From Patagioenas fasciata (taxonomy: Eukaryota; Chordata; Aves; Columbiformes; Columbidae), in NCBI RefSeq assembly GCF_037038585.1, contig NC_092525.1, positions 1 to 64,000 on the forward strand: a DNA stretch of 64,000 bases, in the 5' to 3' direction. Both the position numbers and the translations under genes were made by a program. Every line of letters starts with the position of its first letter. Positions within the stretch are counted from its first letter, which is position 1. This document shows positions 44,855-57,500 of the stretch, piece by piece. Under the pieces are notes generated by a model, which was given only the letters and a program-made list of their open reading frames with translations, ran no database searches and was not told the origin of the DNA.

Positions 44855-47800
44855 TGAGCCCAGATTACAGGAGGATTTCAGAGGCCATGCCAAGTTCTGC
44901 TGCTCCTCGTTCGGGTTGCCAGTCTTCCTCCTCGCTCTGGAATTGCAGGTCAACCGCCTTCCTGTTCTTCTTTGATGGACGCTGAGCTGCCGCGTTACCC
45001 GCTGCCGTCTGAGCGGATCTTGGGGAGCCTCTGGAACCGCCAGAGCGCTCCCCCCACCAACATTCTCTTGCCTTGTTTTCGGGGTTCCTCTTCACCAGCT
45101 GAGGCGCCCTCCCACCCCCCGCCGCCCTCTTACCTTTTTCTAGAGGTCTCTTGAGCCACCAGCAAGCTCCCCCGCACCTTCCCTCAGCGATCTTGGCCCG
45201 CCAGAGGCCTGCCCCTCGTCAGCCTCCTCCCCTTTTCCTGGGTGCTGCTTGAACCACTGGTGGGCTCCCCTCCACCATCCTCTCGTCCTTTGTAGGGGAG
45301 TCTCGTGACTCACCAGAGCGCTCTCCGCCGTTGCCTTGCTGGGGTTATTGACACCGCTTGACTTGCCAGAGCGCTCCCCCTCGCAGTTCTCTTGTTGGAT
45401 TTCTTGGGACCTTTTGAACCGTTGGAACAACGGGAATGCTCCCCCCCACTGTGACCTTGCCTTTCTTCAGTGCGATCTTGACGTGCTGGAGCACTTCCCC
45501 GCGCTGTCCTCTTGCCTTTTACTGGGGAGTCTCTTGAATATCCACAGCACTCCCCCCTGCCATCCTTTACCAGATTTTTTGACGCTTCTTGACATCTCGG
45601 AGTGCTCTCACTCACCCTTGTCTTGCCTATTTTCAGGGCGCTCCTGTCCCGCTGGATGCTCCTCCCTGCTGTCCTATTGCCAGATTGAGAATTCTCGACC
45701 TGTCCCAGCGCTACCCCACCGTCCTTCTGACTTCTACCTGGGAAGTCACTTGAAGAACTGGAGCACTCCCCCCTGCTGTCCTCTTGCCTTTCTTCACTGA
45801 GATTTTGGCCTGCCAGAGCACTCCTCCCTGTTGTCCTCTCACTGGATTTCTTGGGACCTCTTGACCCACTGGGTTTCTCCTCCTGCTGTCCTTTTGCCTT
45901 TCTTTAGTACAATCTCAGCCTGCTGGAGCGCTCCCCCTCGCCGTCCTCCTGCTGGATTTCTTGGAACCTCTTGACCCCTTAGGGCGTTCCCCCTGCCACC
46001 CTCTTGTGGTTTTTGGGGGAGTCTTGTGATCAACCAGGCCGTTTCCCCCCACCATCCTCTTCCCCTTTTCCTGGGTGCTTCTTGATCCACCAGAGTGCTC
46101 CCCTGCACCATTCTCTTGCCTTTTTTGGTGGAGTCTTGTGACTCACCGGAGCGTTCTCCACCATTGTCTTGCTGGATTTGTTGACATCGCTTGACCTGCC
46201 GGAGCGCTCCCCCTCACAGTTCTCTTCCTGGATATCTTGGGACATTTTGAACCACTGGGGGGCTCCCCCCCGCCATCCTCTTACCGCATTTATTGAGACG
46301 TCCTGATCTGCCAGAGCGTTCCCCCTCGCCGTCCTTTTGCTGGATTTCTTGGGATGCCTTAAACAACTGTGGGGCTCCCACCCACCATCCTCTAACCGCA
46401 TTTATCGAGATTTCCTGATCTGCTGGAGCGCTCCCCCTTGCCGTCCTCTTGCTGGATTTCTTGGGATCTCTTGGACCACTGGGGGGGCTCCCACCCGCCA
46501 TCCTCTTACCGCATTTATTGAGACTTCCTGATCTGCTGGATTGCTCTCCCCCTGGCCTTCCTCTTGCACTTTTTTGGGGGAGTCTTCTTCACACATCCGA
46601 GCGCTCTCCCTCACCCTTGTCTTGCCTCTAGTCAGGGCGCTCTTCTCCCGCTGGAACGCTCCTCCCCGCCATCCTATTGCCAGACTGAGAATTCTTGACC
46701 TGCCGCAGTCCTGCCCCGCCATGCTCCTGCCTTCTGCCTGGGAAGTCACTTGAAGAACTGGAGCGCTCTCCCCCGCTGTCCTCTTGCCTTTCCTCAGTGG
46801 GATTTTGGCCTGCTAAAGAGCTCCTCCCTGTCGTCCTCTTGCTGGATTTCTTGGGACTTCTTGACCCATTAGGGCGTTCCCCCTGCCACCCTCTTGTGGT
46901 TTTTGGGGGAGTCTTGTGACCAACCAGGCCGTTTCCCCCCACCATCCTCTTCCCCTTTTCCTGGGTGCTTCTTGATCCACCAGAGTGCTCCCCTGCACCA
47001 TTCTTTTGCCTTTTTTGGGAGAGTCTTGTGACTCGCCGGAGAGTTCTCCACCATTGTCTTGCTGGATTTCTTGACATCGCTTGACCTGCCGGAGCGCTCC
47101 CCCTCGCAGTTCTCTTGCTGGATTTCTTGGGACGTCTTAAACAACTGAGGGGCTCACACCCACCATCCTCTAACTGCATTTATCGAGATTTCCTGATCTG
47201 CCGGAGCGCTCGCCCCTGCTGTCCTCTTGCTGGGTTTCTTGGGACCTCTTGACCCACACGAGCTCTCCTCCCCACCGTCTTCTTGCCGGACTTATTGAGA
47301 CTTCTTGACCCGCCAGAGTGTTCCCCCTCATCATCCTCCTGCCTTTTTCTGGGGATTCTCTTCAACAACTGAAGAGCTCCCCCGCACTGTCCTCTTCCCT
47401 TTTTTCTGGGTGATTCGTGAATCACCGGTGAGCTTCTCCTTACCACCCTCTTGGGCTTTTTTCAGAGCAACCTTGACCCATCAGAGCACCCCCTCACCGT
47501 CCTCTTGCCAGATGTACTGAGGGTTCTTCATCTGCCACAGCGCTCCCCCACGCCGTCCTCTTGCTGGATTTCCTGGAACCTTGTGAACCACTGGGGGGCT
47601 CCCACCCACCATCCTTTTACCGCATTTATTGAGACGTCCTGATCTGCCAGAGCGCTCCCCCTCGCCGCCCACTTGCTGGATTTCTTGGGACCTCTTGGAC
47701 CACTGGGGGCCTCCCACCCACCATGCTCTTACCGCATTTATTGAGACTTCCTGATCTGCTGGAGCGCTCCCCCTCGCCGTCCTCTTGCTGGATTTCTTGG

Positions 47801-48853
47801 GTCCTCTTGACCCATTAGGGCGTTCCCCCTGCCACCCTCTTGTGTTTTCTGGGGGAGTCTTGTGACCAACCAGAGTGCTCCCCCCCACCATCTTCTTCCC
47901 CTTTTCCTGGGTGCTTCTTGATCCACCAGAGTGCTCCCCTGCACCATTCTCTTGCCTTTTTTTGGGGGAATCTTGTGACTCACCGGAGCGTTTTCCACCA
48001 TTGTCTTGCTGGATTTCTTGACACCGCTTGACCTGTTGGAGCGCTCTCCCTCACAGTTCTCTTGCTGGATATCTTGGGACCTCTTGAACCACTGGGGAGC
48101 TCCCACCTGCCACCTTCTTACCGCATTTATTGAGACTTCCTGATCTGCTGGATTGCTCTCCCCACCGGCCTTCCTCTTGCACTTTTTGGGGGAGTCTTCT
48201 TGACACGTCCGAGTGCTCTCCCTCACCCTCGTCTTGCCTCTAGTCAGGGCGCTCTTCTCCCGCTGGAACGCTCCTCCCCGCCATCCTATTGCCAGACTGA
48301 GAATTCTTGACCTGCCGCAGTCCTGCCCTGCCATGCTCCTGCCTTCTGCCTGGGAAGTCACTTGAAGAACTGGAGCGCTCTCCCCCGCTGTCCTCTTGCC
48401 TTTCCTCAGTGGGATTTTGGCCTGCTAAAGAGCTCCTCCCTGTCGTCCTCTTGCTGGATTTCTCGGTACCTCTTGACCCACTGGGTCTCTCCTCCTGCCG
48501 TCCTTTTGCCTTTCCTTAGTACATTCTTGGTCTGCTGGAGTGCTCCCCCCCACCATCCTCTTGCTGGATTTCTCGGGACCCCTTGTCCCATATAGGACAT
48601 TCCCCCCCACCACCATCCTGTTGTGTTTTTTAGGAGAGTCTTGTGATCGACCAGAGCGCTCCCCCCTTGACATCCTCTTCCCCTTTTTCTGGGTGACTTT
48701 TGAACCACTGGTGAACTCTCCCCCATCATCCTCTTGCCACATATATTGAGACTTGTTGATCCGCCAGAGCGCTTCCCCCACTGTCCTCTTGCCAGATTTA
48801 CTGATACCTCTTGTCCTGTCAGAGCGCTCCCTCTCGCAGTCCTCTTTGTTCAG
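44855..48853. repeat. 56-bp array, unit 2c (three higher-order blocks)
   Basis: Landmarks at about 45,613, 46,613 and 48,228. About 1.6 kb longer than unit 2b. From 45,415 it is the counterpart of bases 1-3,460. Confidence 0.9.
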
Positions 48854-50606
48854 TTTGTAGGGTAGGAGGGGGGATCTCTGATTACAGAAAGGTCCCTTTG
48901 TTCTAGGAGACATTCCCTTGCTCCATGCTTCAGGTTGCCCATCTTCCCTCTCATTTTCAATATGCACGTCCATCACCTTCCTCCTCTTCTTTCTTGATCC
49001 CTCGACTCCCGGATGAACTCAAATCCTCTTTCTTGATCACTCTTTCTCGTAAGTTCACAACCTTACTTTCCTTTCTTGCTTTCGCCTTTGTGAGCTGCTC
49101 CACCCAAACCGAAATGCCCTGAAGACAGAAATAAATACACCCACCCCAAGCCCGTACAGTCACATAGGGGGTGAGTCCGGTCGCTGACGCATCCCCACAT
49201 CCCACAGCAAGCCCACCTTGCCTTGGCCCCGGCCCCCCGCACAGGCCTTCCCACCAACCCAGCCCCTCCGTAACAGCACAGTTTCCCAGCATGCACCCCA
49301 CAAAGACTTTCTTTGCCAGTCACCCCTGGCACTTACAGCAACACACCACATCAGCATCAAGAGCCCTGGGAGTGGAGAGCTGGCCAGGCCCTCACCCCGG
49401 CAGGATCCTCTTCCCCCTCCTTTAGCTGATGGCAGACAGACAAGACACCTCCCAAGAGGTGTCCAGCCCTCTCTCTCAACCACTCATGAGTACAAAAGCC
49501 CAGCCTCTACTCACCCACCCCGCCTCCCAAAACCCCACCAGCAGCCCCTGCTCCCAGCTGAACAGCAGCCAGTGCTGAAGACCTGGCTCGTGTTGTCGGA
49601 CACAACCTTCCCATGGATGTCTGGGCCCCTGAGCAGTTTCCAGGGGTGGGAGGGCGCAGTCCTGATTACAGGGAGGTCCCTGTCCCAAGGGGGACATTTT
49701 CTTCCTCCTCACTCCTGACTCGCAGCTCCATCACCTTCCTACTCTTCTTTCTTGATCCCTCCTGACTCACAGGTCTACCACCGTCATCTTCTTTCTTGAT
49801 CCCTGTTGACTTGCAGATGCACTCCAATCCTCTTTCTTGATCGCTCTTCCTCGTAGGTTCACCACCTTCCTCTTCTTTCTTGCTTTCACCTTTGCGAGCT
49901 GCTCCACCCGAACAGAGATGCACAGAAAACAAAAATATACCCACCCCAGGCCCGTACAGTCACACGAGGGGGCGAGTCCGGTCGCTGACGCATCCCCACA
50001 CCTCACCACAAGGCCACCTTGCCTTGGCCCCGGCCCCCCGCACAGGCCTTCCCACCAACCCAGCCCCTCCGTAGCAGCACAGTTTCCCAGCATGCACCCC
50101 ACAAAGACTTTCTTTGCCAGTCACCCCTGGCACTTACAGCAACACACCACACCAGCATCAAGAGCCCTGGGAGTGGAGAGCTGGCCAGGCCCTCACCCCG
50201 GCAGGATCCTCTTCCCCCTCCTTTACCTGCTGGCAGACAGACACCTCCCAAGGGATGACCACCCTGCTCCCTTAACTGCTCCCAAGTCCAAGAGCCCAGC
50301 CCCTGCTCACCACCCCCACCTCCCAAAACACAGCCAACAGCCCCTGCTCCCATTTTACCACTTTACCCCCGAGCACGGTTTCTAGGGGTGGGAGGGGGAC
50401 GCACTAATCACAGATCGTTCCCTGTGCTTAAGGATACATTCTCCTTCTCGCTGGCTCAGGCTGCCCATCTTCCTCCTCACTCTTGACTCGTAGCTCCATC
50501 ACCTGTCTCCTCTTTTGTCCCCTCCTGACTCACAGGTCCACCACTGTCATCTTCTTTCTTGACTCTGCTTGACTCACAGGTGCGCTCCAATCCTCTTTCG
50601 TGATCG
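48854..50606. repeat. B monomers, unit 2c
   Basis: Same layout as at 3,461. A 4-bp insertion (AATAAATAC) is present near 49,133. Confidence 0.85.
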
Positions 50607-51599
50607 CTCTTCTGTGTCAGTACACGGAAGACTGGGCACATGAGAAACTGCAAGAGTCAACAGCATGAGAACAAGCATTAGTGGAAAAATACAAGAACAA
50701 AGGACTGTATGCTATGTGATACATCAAGGACAGAGGAGTTGATACAGGATTGATGCATCAAGGACAGAGGGACAGCTTGTGATAGACAAAAAAGGTGTTT
50801 ATGGCAGTGACTTTGGTGGGAACACAAAACACATCACTTATGTAATGACTAACTTAGCTAATCAACAAATGCTTGAGCAAGCATCATAGCGAGTATAAAC
50901 GCAAGCCTGAATTTGTAATAAACATCTCTCATTGCACCTTAAAAGAGAGTCCGTACCGCATTCGCTACAAATGGCGCCCTGGAACAGGGACTTTCAGCGT
51001 GCCTATAAAGGCAGTAGCCGCTCTGGTAGCGAAGCCCAATCGAACCAGGAAACAGGACCGGGAACCAGGACAGTGCGCGCCCACCACCAACGAAAGGTGA
51101 GCGATTGGGAACCATGGGAGGGAAGTTATCCCTTAAGCAAAGACAAACCCTGGATGTCCTTCAACATGCGCTACAAACGCAAAATCAGGAGGTATCAGGG
51201 GTCTGATTGGTGAGTTTATTACAATGGATTGCTAATCATGTGCTAGACTTTCCTACAACTGGTACATTTCAGTTGGAGACATGGCACAAAGATGAACGAG
51301 AATTATATGAACAAGTAACGACTGGAGATAAAGCTGCTTGCAAAATATTCATCTACTTGGGGAAAAATTATGACTACTAAGATACAGGATAAAGGACTGA
51401 TACATCAGGGACAGAGGGACAGCTTACTATAGAAAAAAATGCGTATATGGCAGTTACATCGCTCGTGTAATGTCTAACTTAGCTAAAGAGCAAATGCTTG
51501 AGCAAGCATCATAGCGAGTATAAATGCAAACCTGAGTTTATAATAAATGTCTCTCATGGCACCTTACCGTGAGTCCACGCCAGATTCGCTACACTCTTC
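50607..51599 (+). mobile_element. Short ERVK copy 4 with TSD
   Basis: 981 bp (50613-51593). 5' LTR 50613-50969, primer site from 50972. The first gag TGA is present, but at 51297-51299 this copy keeps CGA where copies 1-3 have TGA. It shares the extra A in the following run with copy 1. 3' LTR fragment from 51388. Confidence 0.92.
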
Positions 51600-51838
51600 C
51601 TCATAGGTTCACCACCTTCCTCTCCTTCCTTGCTTTTCCTTTGCACGCTGCTCCACCTGAAGAGAAACACACAGAGGACTGAGCTACACCAGCCCAAGGG
51701 CACTACAATCAGACAGGGGCTGAGTCCGGGGGCTGACACCTCCCCACACCCCACAACGAGCCCACCTTGCCTTGGCCCCGGCCCCTCGCACATGCCTTAG
51801 AGATATCATAGCTCAGTACAAATCCCCACAGTCCTCAC
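51600..51838. repeat. B monomer 3 remainder and start of C, last unit
   Basis: As at 6,202-6,440. Confidence 0.75.
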
Positions 51839-52051
51839 CTGCTGTTTGGTGCTTGCGGAGGGTCACACTCCCTGTGCCCCAGGGCACTGGCCCTACACGG
51901 CCAAGCTCGGCAGCGGGACTGTCTGGAGCTGCCGCTGGCTGGTTCTCCAGCTTTAGGGTCACCCGCAGAAGCCCGCTCTCCTCAGCTCTGCACACCCATC
52001 CAGTTGCGCCGCCCAGGCAAAGTCAGCTTCACCCTCTGCTCTACACCTCAC
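51839..52051 (-). other. Putative minus-strand exon E2, last unit
   Basis: 213 nt. Both splice signals intact. The counterpart of 6441-6653. Confidence 0.4.
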
Positions 52052-52325
52052 CTGCAAACAACCAACTCTTCAACTGACAACTGTCCAAAACCCACCGACA
52101 AACTCTCCACACCTCAGCCTTTCGTTTGCAACTGCTGCCTCTAGTGCATCTCACAGACAAGCCTTCAAAATCCCCTCATCCTGCAATAACACTCCAGCAC
52201 TGATCACCTGTGGGAACAACTACCACAATACCATGCAAACACCAACCAGTTCTGGCACGGAAATATCACTTTCTCCTCAAGATTCCACCCTACACCAACT
52301 GCTGACAAACACACGCTGTCCTCAC

Positions 52326-52623
52326 CAAAGCCAAACGCTGCAACAACCAGCGACAACTCAAATTTGCATGGGCGGTGCAAAATTGCAGGGGTGAGCTAAC
52401 GCAGAGCTGGGCTTGAAAGCTGCAGAGTGTACACCCTGTTGTTTAACGTGGCGAGTCACTCCCATTCTGCCTTCTCCCTGGGAGAAGCGCATGAGCAGAG
52501 GTTGCTTCAAGGCACGATGAGAACGGTTCGGTTCTCCGGGTCTCGGAGGGCGAGAGTAATAAATGTGGTCTGTGTCGTGGCGCAGGAACTTCCCGTACAC
52601 TTGCTTCTCCATTCAGTCTGGTG
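52326..52623 (-). other. Putative minus-strand exon E1, last unit
   Basis: 298 nt, acceptor and donor kept. The ATG frame stops after 84 codons, unlike its counterpart at 6,928. The CpG island at 53.3 kb lies directly upstream on this strand. Confidence 0.45.
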
Positions 52624-52831
52624 CTGCAAGAGAAGGAGAGAAAGAAAAAGTTAGGACCGAGTTAACAACCTCATCATCCCTGACCCCTAATCTGCAGGAA
52701 TCCTAGGAGGCCTGATATAATTTTGCTCATCTCCCTGTCTTTGCTGGAATACTTTACTGTAGAAATTTCTGTCATCAACATTCTCTTAACCGATCTGATG
52801 TGTTCATAGTTCCTAGCCCAGCATCCTTTCC

Positions 52832-53275
52832 TCAAAGTACCTCAGCATTTCCCTTTGAAACCACACCTTAGTGCCATCCCGTCCCAGAGCTACCTCAGCA
52901 TTTCCCACTGCAGCCTCTGCGATGCCATCTCCTCCCTGAGGTACCTCAGCCTTTACCACCAAAACCTCTCTCCCTTCCGTCCTCTCCTTTAAGTCCCTCA
53001 CCCTTTCCCGCCAAAGCCTCCCCCGATGTCATCTCCTCCCCGAGGTACCTCAGCCTTTCCTGTCAAAGCCTCCCCCGATATCATCCCCTCCCCGAGGTAC
53101 CTCAGCCTTTCCCATCAAAGCCTCCCCCGATATCATCCCCTCCCCGAGGTACCTCAGCCTTTCCTGTCAAAGCCTCCCCCGATATCATCCCCTCCCCGAG
53201 GTACCTCAGCCTTTCCTGTCAAAGCCTCCCCCGATATCATCCCCTCCCCGAGGTACCTCAGCTTTTCCCGCCTAA
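52832..53275. repeat. 52-bp VNTR, second copy (5 good units)
   Basis: Units are phased at 53025, 53077, 53129, 53181 and 53233, with the same decayed lead-in as at 7,435. Eight units (416 bp) fewer than the first copy. Confidence 0.95.
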
Positions 53276-53279
53276 GCTC

Positions 53280-54062
53280 CTCCCGCGCCGTCCCGCCCTC
53301 AGGTTCCTCCGCCGCTCCCTCCGTTCCCGGCCCCCCCCGCCCCTCGCGCCCCCCCTTGGCGCTCCCGACCCGCCGCTGCCCCCTCCCGCTCGCTTTCCTC
53401 CCTCTGTCCTGTGTCACTACGGGGGCTCCCCCTCCGCCCCACGGCCCCGCCCGAGCCCCGCGCAGCGCTCAGCGCGGGGCTCCCTTCCCTCACAGCCGCC
53501 CGCGTGTTTCCCCCTCGCCCCGGCCTGGGGCCGCGCTGTTGCGGCTGGCTGCCCCTCGCCTTCCTCCTTCCGAAACCAGCCCGTCTGTCACCCTCCAGCC
53601 TCGCCCCTCAGCCGGTCCCGGGCCGGCCCCGTCCAGCCTCCCCGCTGTCCGCCCGCCCCTCGCTCACCGCCGGCCCCGCCGTTCCTCGCGCGCTGCTCCA
53701 GCCGCCGCACCTCCGGCACGCGCTCCGCGGCCCGCGCACTTACGCAGCGTGTCCCCGCCCATCCCGCGCAGGAGCCAATCCCGTCCGCGTCCGCCACCGG
53801 GCTGCGCCCCCCCCCCCCCCCGCCTCCGCGTCCGGCACTGGCCCCCCCTGCCCCTCGCCTCCTGTCCCGGAGCCACCGGCGGCCGCAGAGCGGCGCTGTC
53901 CGCCCGCAGGGCGGGGCCGGGAGCTTTCAGGCTGCGTCTGCCCGGGACCGAGGGCTCTGCCGCCTGCCCGGGACAGCCTGGGACCGAGGGCTCCGCCGCT
54001 GCAGCCCGTTTCGTGCCGTTTGCACTCCCCAGGTTACACGGCTGCAGCCTTCCTGCTGGTTT
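53280..54062. promoter_or_regulatory. CpG island, second copy
   Basis: Counterpart of 8,300-9,062. The CCAAT box and minus-strand donor-like GTAAGT are kept. A poly(C) run near 53,807 is longer. Confidence 0.6.
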
Positions 54063-54273
54063 AGCTCACACACCTTTCTTCTTTCTAACTGCACAGCAGT
54101 TCACACTCACAAAAGTTCGTGCTGGTTGGCATAAGAGTATCTGCATAAGAATTTACAAACATTACAAAGATATACCACAGACCACAGCTTTCTAAGCTTT
54201 CAAGTTAAAGTTCCATGTTTAAATAAAACAGACAATACCAGTAGAGCTGTGTACCTCTGTCGTCTTTGTTCAG

Positions 54274-54502
54274 AAAGAAGTGACAACACCAGAAAACACA
54301 TTGACAGCCAGTGCTTTGAACAGTGAAGGTGGGATCTACAAAAGTCTGATTAAACTAAACAGCCTCAGGTCTTTATCAAGCTGCAGATCTGCCAGGAATG
54401 CTGAAATGCAAGAGTTTACTCCTGCAATATTCCACGATGGAACAGCCACTTCATATCAAATATAATCTCAAAGTTCCAAACCAGTACATTAAAAAGCTAC
54501 CG
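54274..54502 (+). other. Exon-like segment, second copy of 9288-9516
   Basis: Acceptor and CCG/GTAAGT donor unchanged, and so is the internal TAA. Confidence 0.35.
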
Positions 54503-57500
54503 GTAAGTATTAGAAGACCACTGCAAGATCTTATTGCTTTTTGAGTTAAATAATAATTTTTCAATAAACCAAAACCCAAACAGGTTCTCAAATCTGTTGC
54601 TTATCATCCTGTTCATTCATTAGCACTGCAGCAATCAGTTTTTATACAATGTGTCAACAGAGGCGTCTAAAAAACCCCAAACAAAACTTATTCAAGTCCA
54701 CGGACACACCCGCCCTCCTTGCCCCCCCTCACCCTGAGCCCCACGATCACCACTTGGTGCGGGAGAGGAGCACAACTCGACAGACAGAACCAGAAATCCG
54801 ACTGCGGTAAGAAGGAAACATCGAGGTAGTTACAGCTTCCTTAAACATTCAAAATCTGATGTCTTCCAAAACAAAGCACATCATCCTCATCATTTAAAAA
54901 GCAAAGTTGCTTTGTACGTCTCTGATCCTCACACCAGCTGAGTGGTTCTCAAGTCCGCTGAGCTCCACTGTGCAGCCACCCCCACGTCTGTGTCGCCTTG
55001 TCTGGAGTCCCCAGTCGCGGGACAGTGAGTGGGGTTGGACTCCAGTGATAAAGAAAAACACAAAGAGTCAAATTGGAAAAGTAATTAAAACAGAAGATCT
55101 GAAAGCCAGTTTAATTTTAATAACTTATTTGTACACTGCTATAAGCATATGAAGTATGGGGGTCACGAACTCTTGCTACCACATATGTGCCTTATTACAA
55201 TAAGCACAGGAAACAAGGAAGTAGCATTCCTTCTATTTTTGATGTAATTATGAGCTAATACATCTCCTGAGATGGCTTCCAGACCTGATTTAGTATCTAC
55301 ACTGTGTTGTACTGCAGATAAATACCTCAGGTCAGCATTAATTGAAGACAATGTGCAGAATGAGCAATATGCAGGTAAGCACAAGATCCTGGATTCCTTA
55401 CAAGAGTCTACTTCTAAAATTGTCTGAAAATGCTGCAGAAATTGTAGCAGATAAACAACAGTAGCCACATTTTGTCCTATGGCATTTACATAATGTTGAT
55501 CCACCTGTATTAACTTGTGCCCTTTCGGAACAGAGCTGTAAACTCAGAGTGTCCAAAGACTTCTTTCTTTTGAATAGAATACGCTTAAACTGGCTGTCTT
55601 GAACAGACTGGCTGTGCAGACTTGCAGCAGTTGAATGGAGCATGTGATTCCAGTGAATGGAGACAGAAAGAAGATCAGCACAAAAGCAGCAATGACAGAC
55701 CAGAGACACCCACCTAAAGCCTACGGAGACCAAAAAAAGTCGTCGCGTGGGCTTAGCAGTTGGGGAACCAGACCAAACAGCCTGGTTATTCTCCACCAGG
55801 AGGGTCTTTATCTGGCCATGATCATGTCATCAATGGAGAAACTCACCATCATCAGACAGAGTGCAGGCGTGGGCAATGAGAGCAGCAAATCCAGCACCGA
55901 CACGGTGTCAGAGTTTGTACAGACAATGAACACGCTCACGGGTCTTGTTCAATACTTTACACACTATTCTGAAAAGAGACACTGATTTAACTGTTGCACA
56001 GCACATACTGTCACTTTACACAACTTGGAGAAACAAAGCAAGCTCATAAAGTTCATACTCCATACATCAGGATAGGAGGTTACTCATAAAATGCAATCAT
56101 CTCTGCCAGATACAGGCAAATGCACATATTTATTTGAAGCAAATTCCAAGTTTATACCGTCATCTCAGGTCAAATTCTGCTATCAGACACAGGACACACA
56201 GCTCAAATGCCAACAGCTCATAAGAAAGCTTCACAAGAGAATGAACTAAACATACAGCTATGGAATCAAGTGTGTTTTATCAATACATCAAATGCAACTC
56301 TAATTCCCCTAGGCCCTCACGTTAATAGAAACCCCACAGAGTTTCTAGAAAGAATGTCCATAAAATTGACATGCGACATTACCCTCAGTGAGTCTCCTGA
56401 ACCAGACGGCAGAGCAACCGACCCGCAGCAAGGACGACACAGAACAGACAGTTCTGCTGGAAACGCAGGGAACGGACTAAAAGTAACCATTCTGCATTAC
56501 AGAATTAATGCATTGTGTCACTTTGTGTAGATAATTCACCCATAAAAATCAGTAAATATGAAGGCCACCCTTACTGATAAATGCCTATATGTTTGTAGTC
56601 ATGTTTAATAAAACACACTTTGTGAGGGTTTTTTGGCTCAAGAAGGACACTGGATCAGTGTGCTTTGGGTTATTTCTGTAAGGAGCCATAACTCAACAGA
56701 AAGATAGCTTTAAGAAAGCGTGCAATTAGCTATTAATTGGACAAAATAAGTGTAGTTAGCACATAATAAATAGTTTTAAATGGTCTCACAAGTAGTTCAT
56801 GTGATACATTTCCCTCAGGGTCTCCTGATATCTCTCATTCATTTCTATTAAACCTGCTGAAATGAAGCTGTGTGTGTTTCATTTCAGTGATCTACAGGGA
56901 ATTCAAACCAACAATAACAACTTGCCGTATTATCAGAAACAGTTTCTGAAGAGCAAACACAACAATATGGGAGGGGGGAGTGGAAGAAACACCACCTGGA
57001 TTCATTTTCCCATATCAATTCTTATGAAAATACCCACAATAGGATGCACTTATCAGCAAGGTATACAACTGCACATTTACACACAACATAACTGCATGTA
57101 ATCGCACATTTTTGACCATATTAACTACAAATTGGGCAGCTATAAAATACGTCAGTTATACCTTCATTTACTTCCAGAAATCTCCACTGAAATTATTTTG
57201 TTTCTTAAATTACTGTATAATGTGCACTTTATTGATGTGTTATACATTAAGTATACAAACATGTTATGAAAAAACAAATCTAGTCCCAATACCTTTGTGA
57301 GTTTTAAAGGACGCCGGTGGGTAACGGTGAACAATCAACAGTCATCCGGGTAAAACACCCATGGGCAGAGCTGAAACTTGTTTTCATTGGTAGGTTGTGT
57401 TTTTCTGCAAGTTGTGTTATCATACCTACATACAGCAAATAAAGATTTGACCCAAATTACATACCTTTATGTGCATACACACACGCACATGTTTGTGTTG

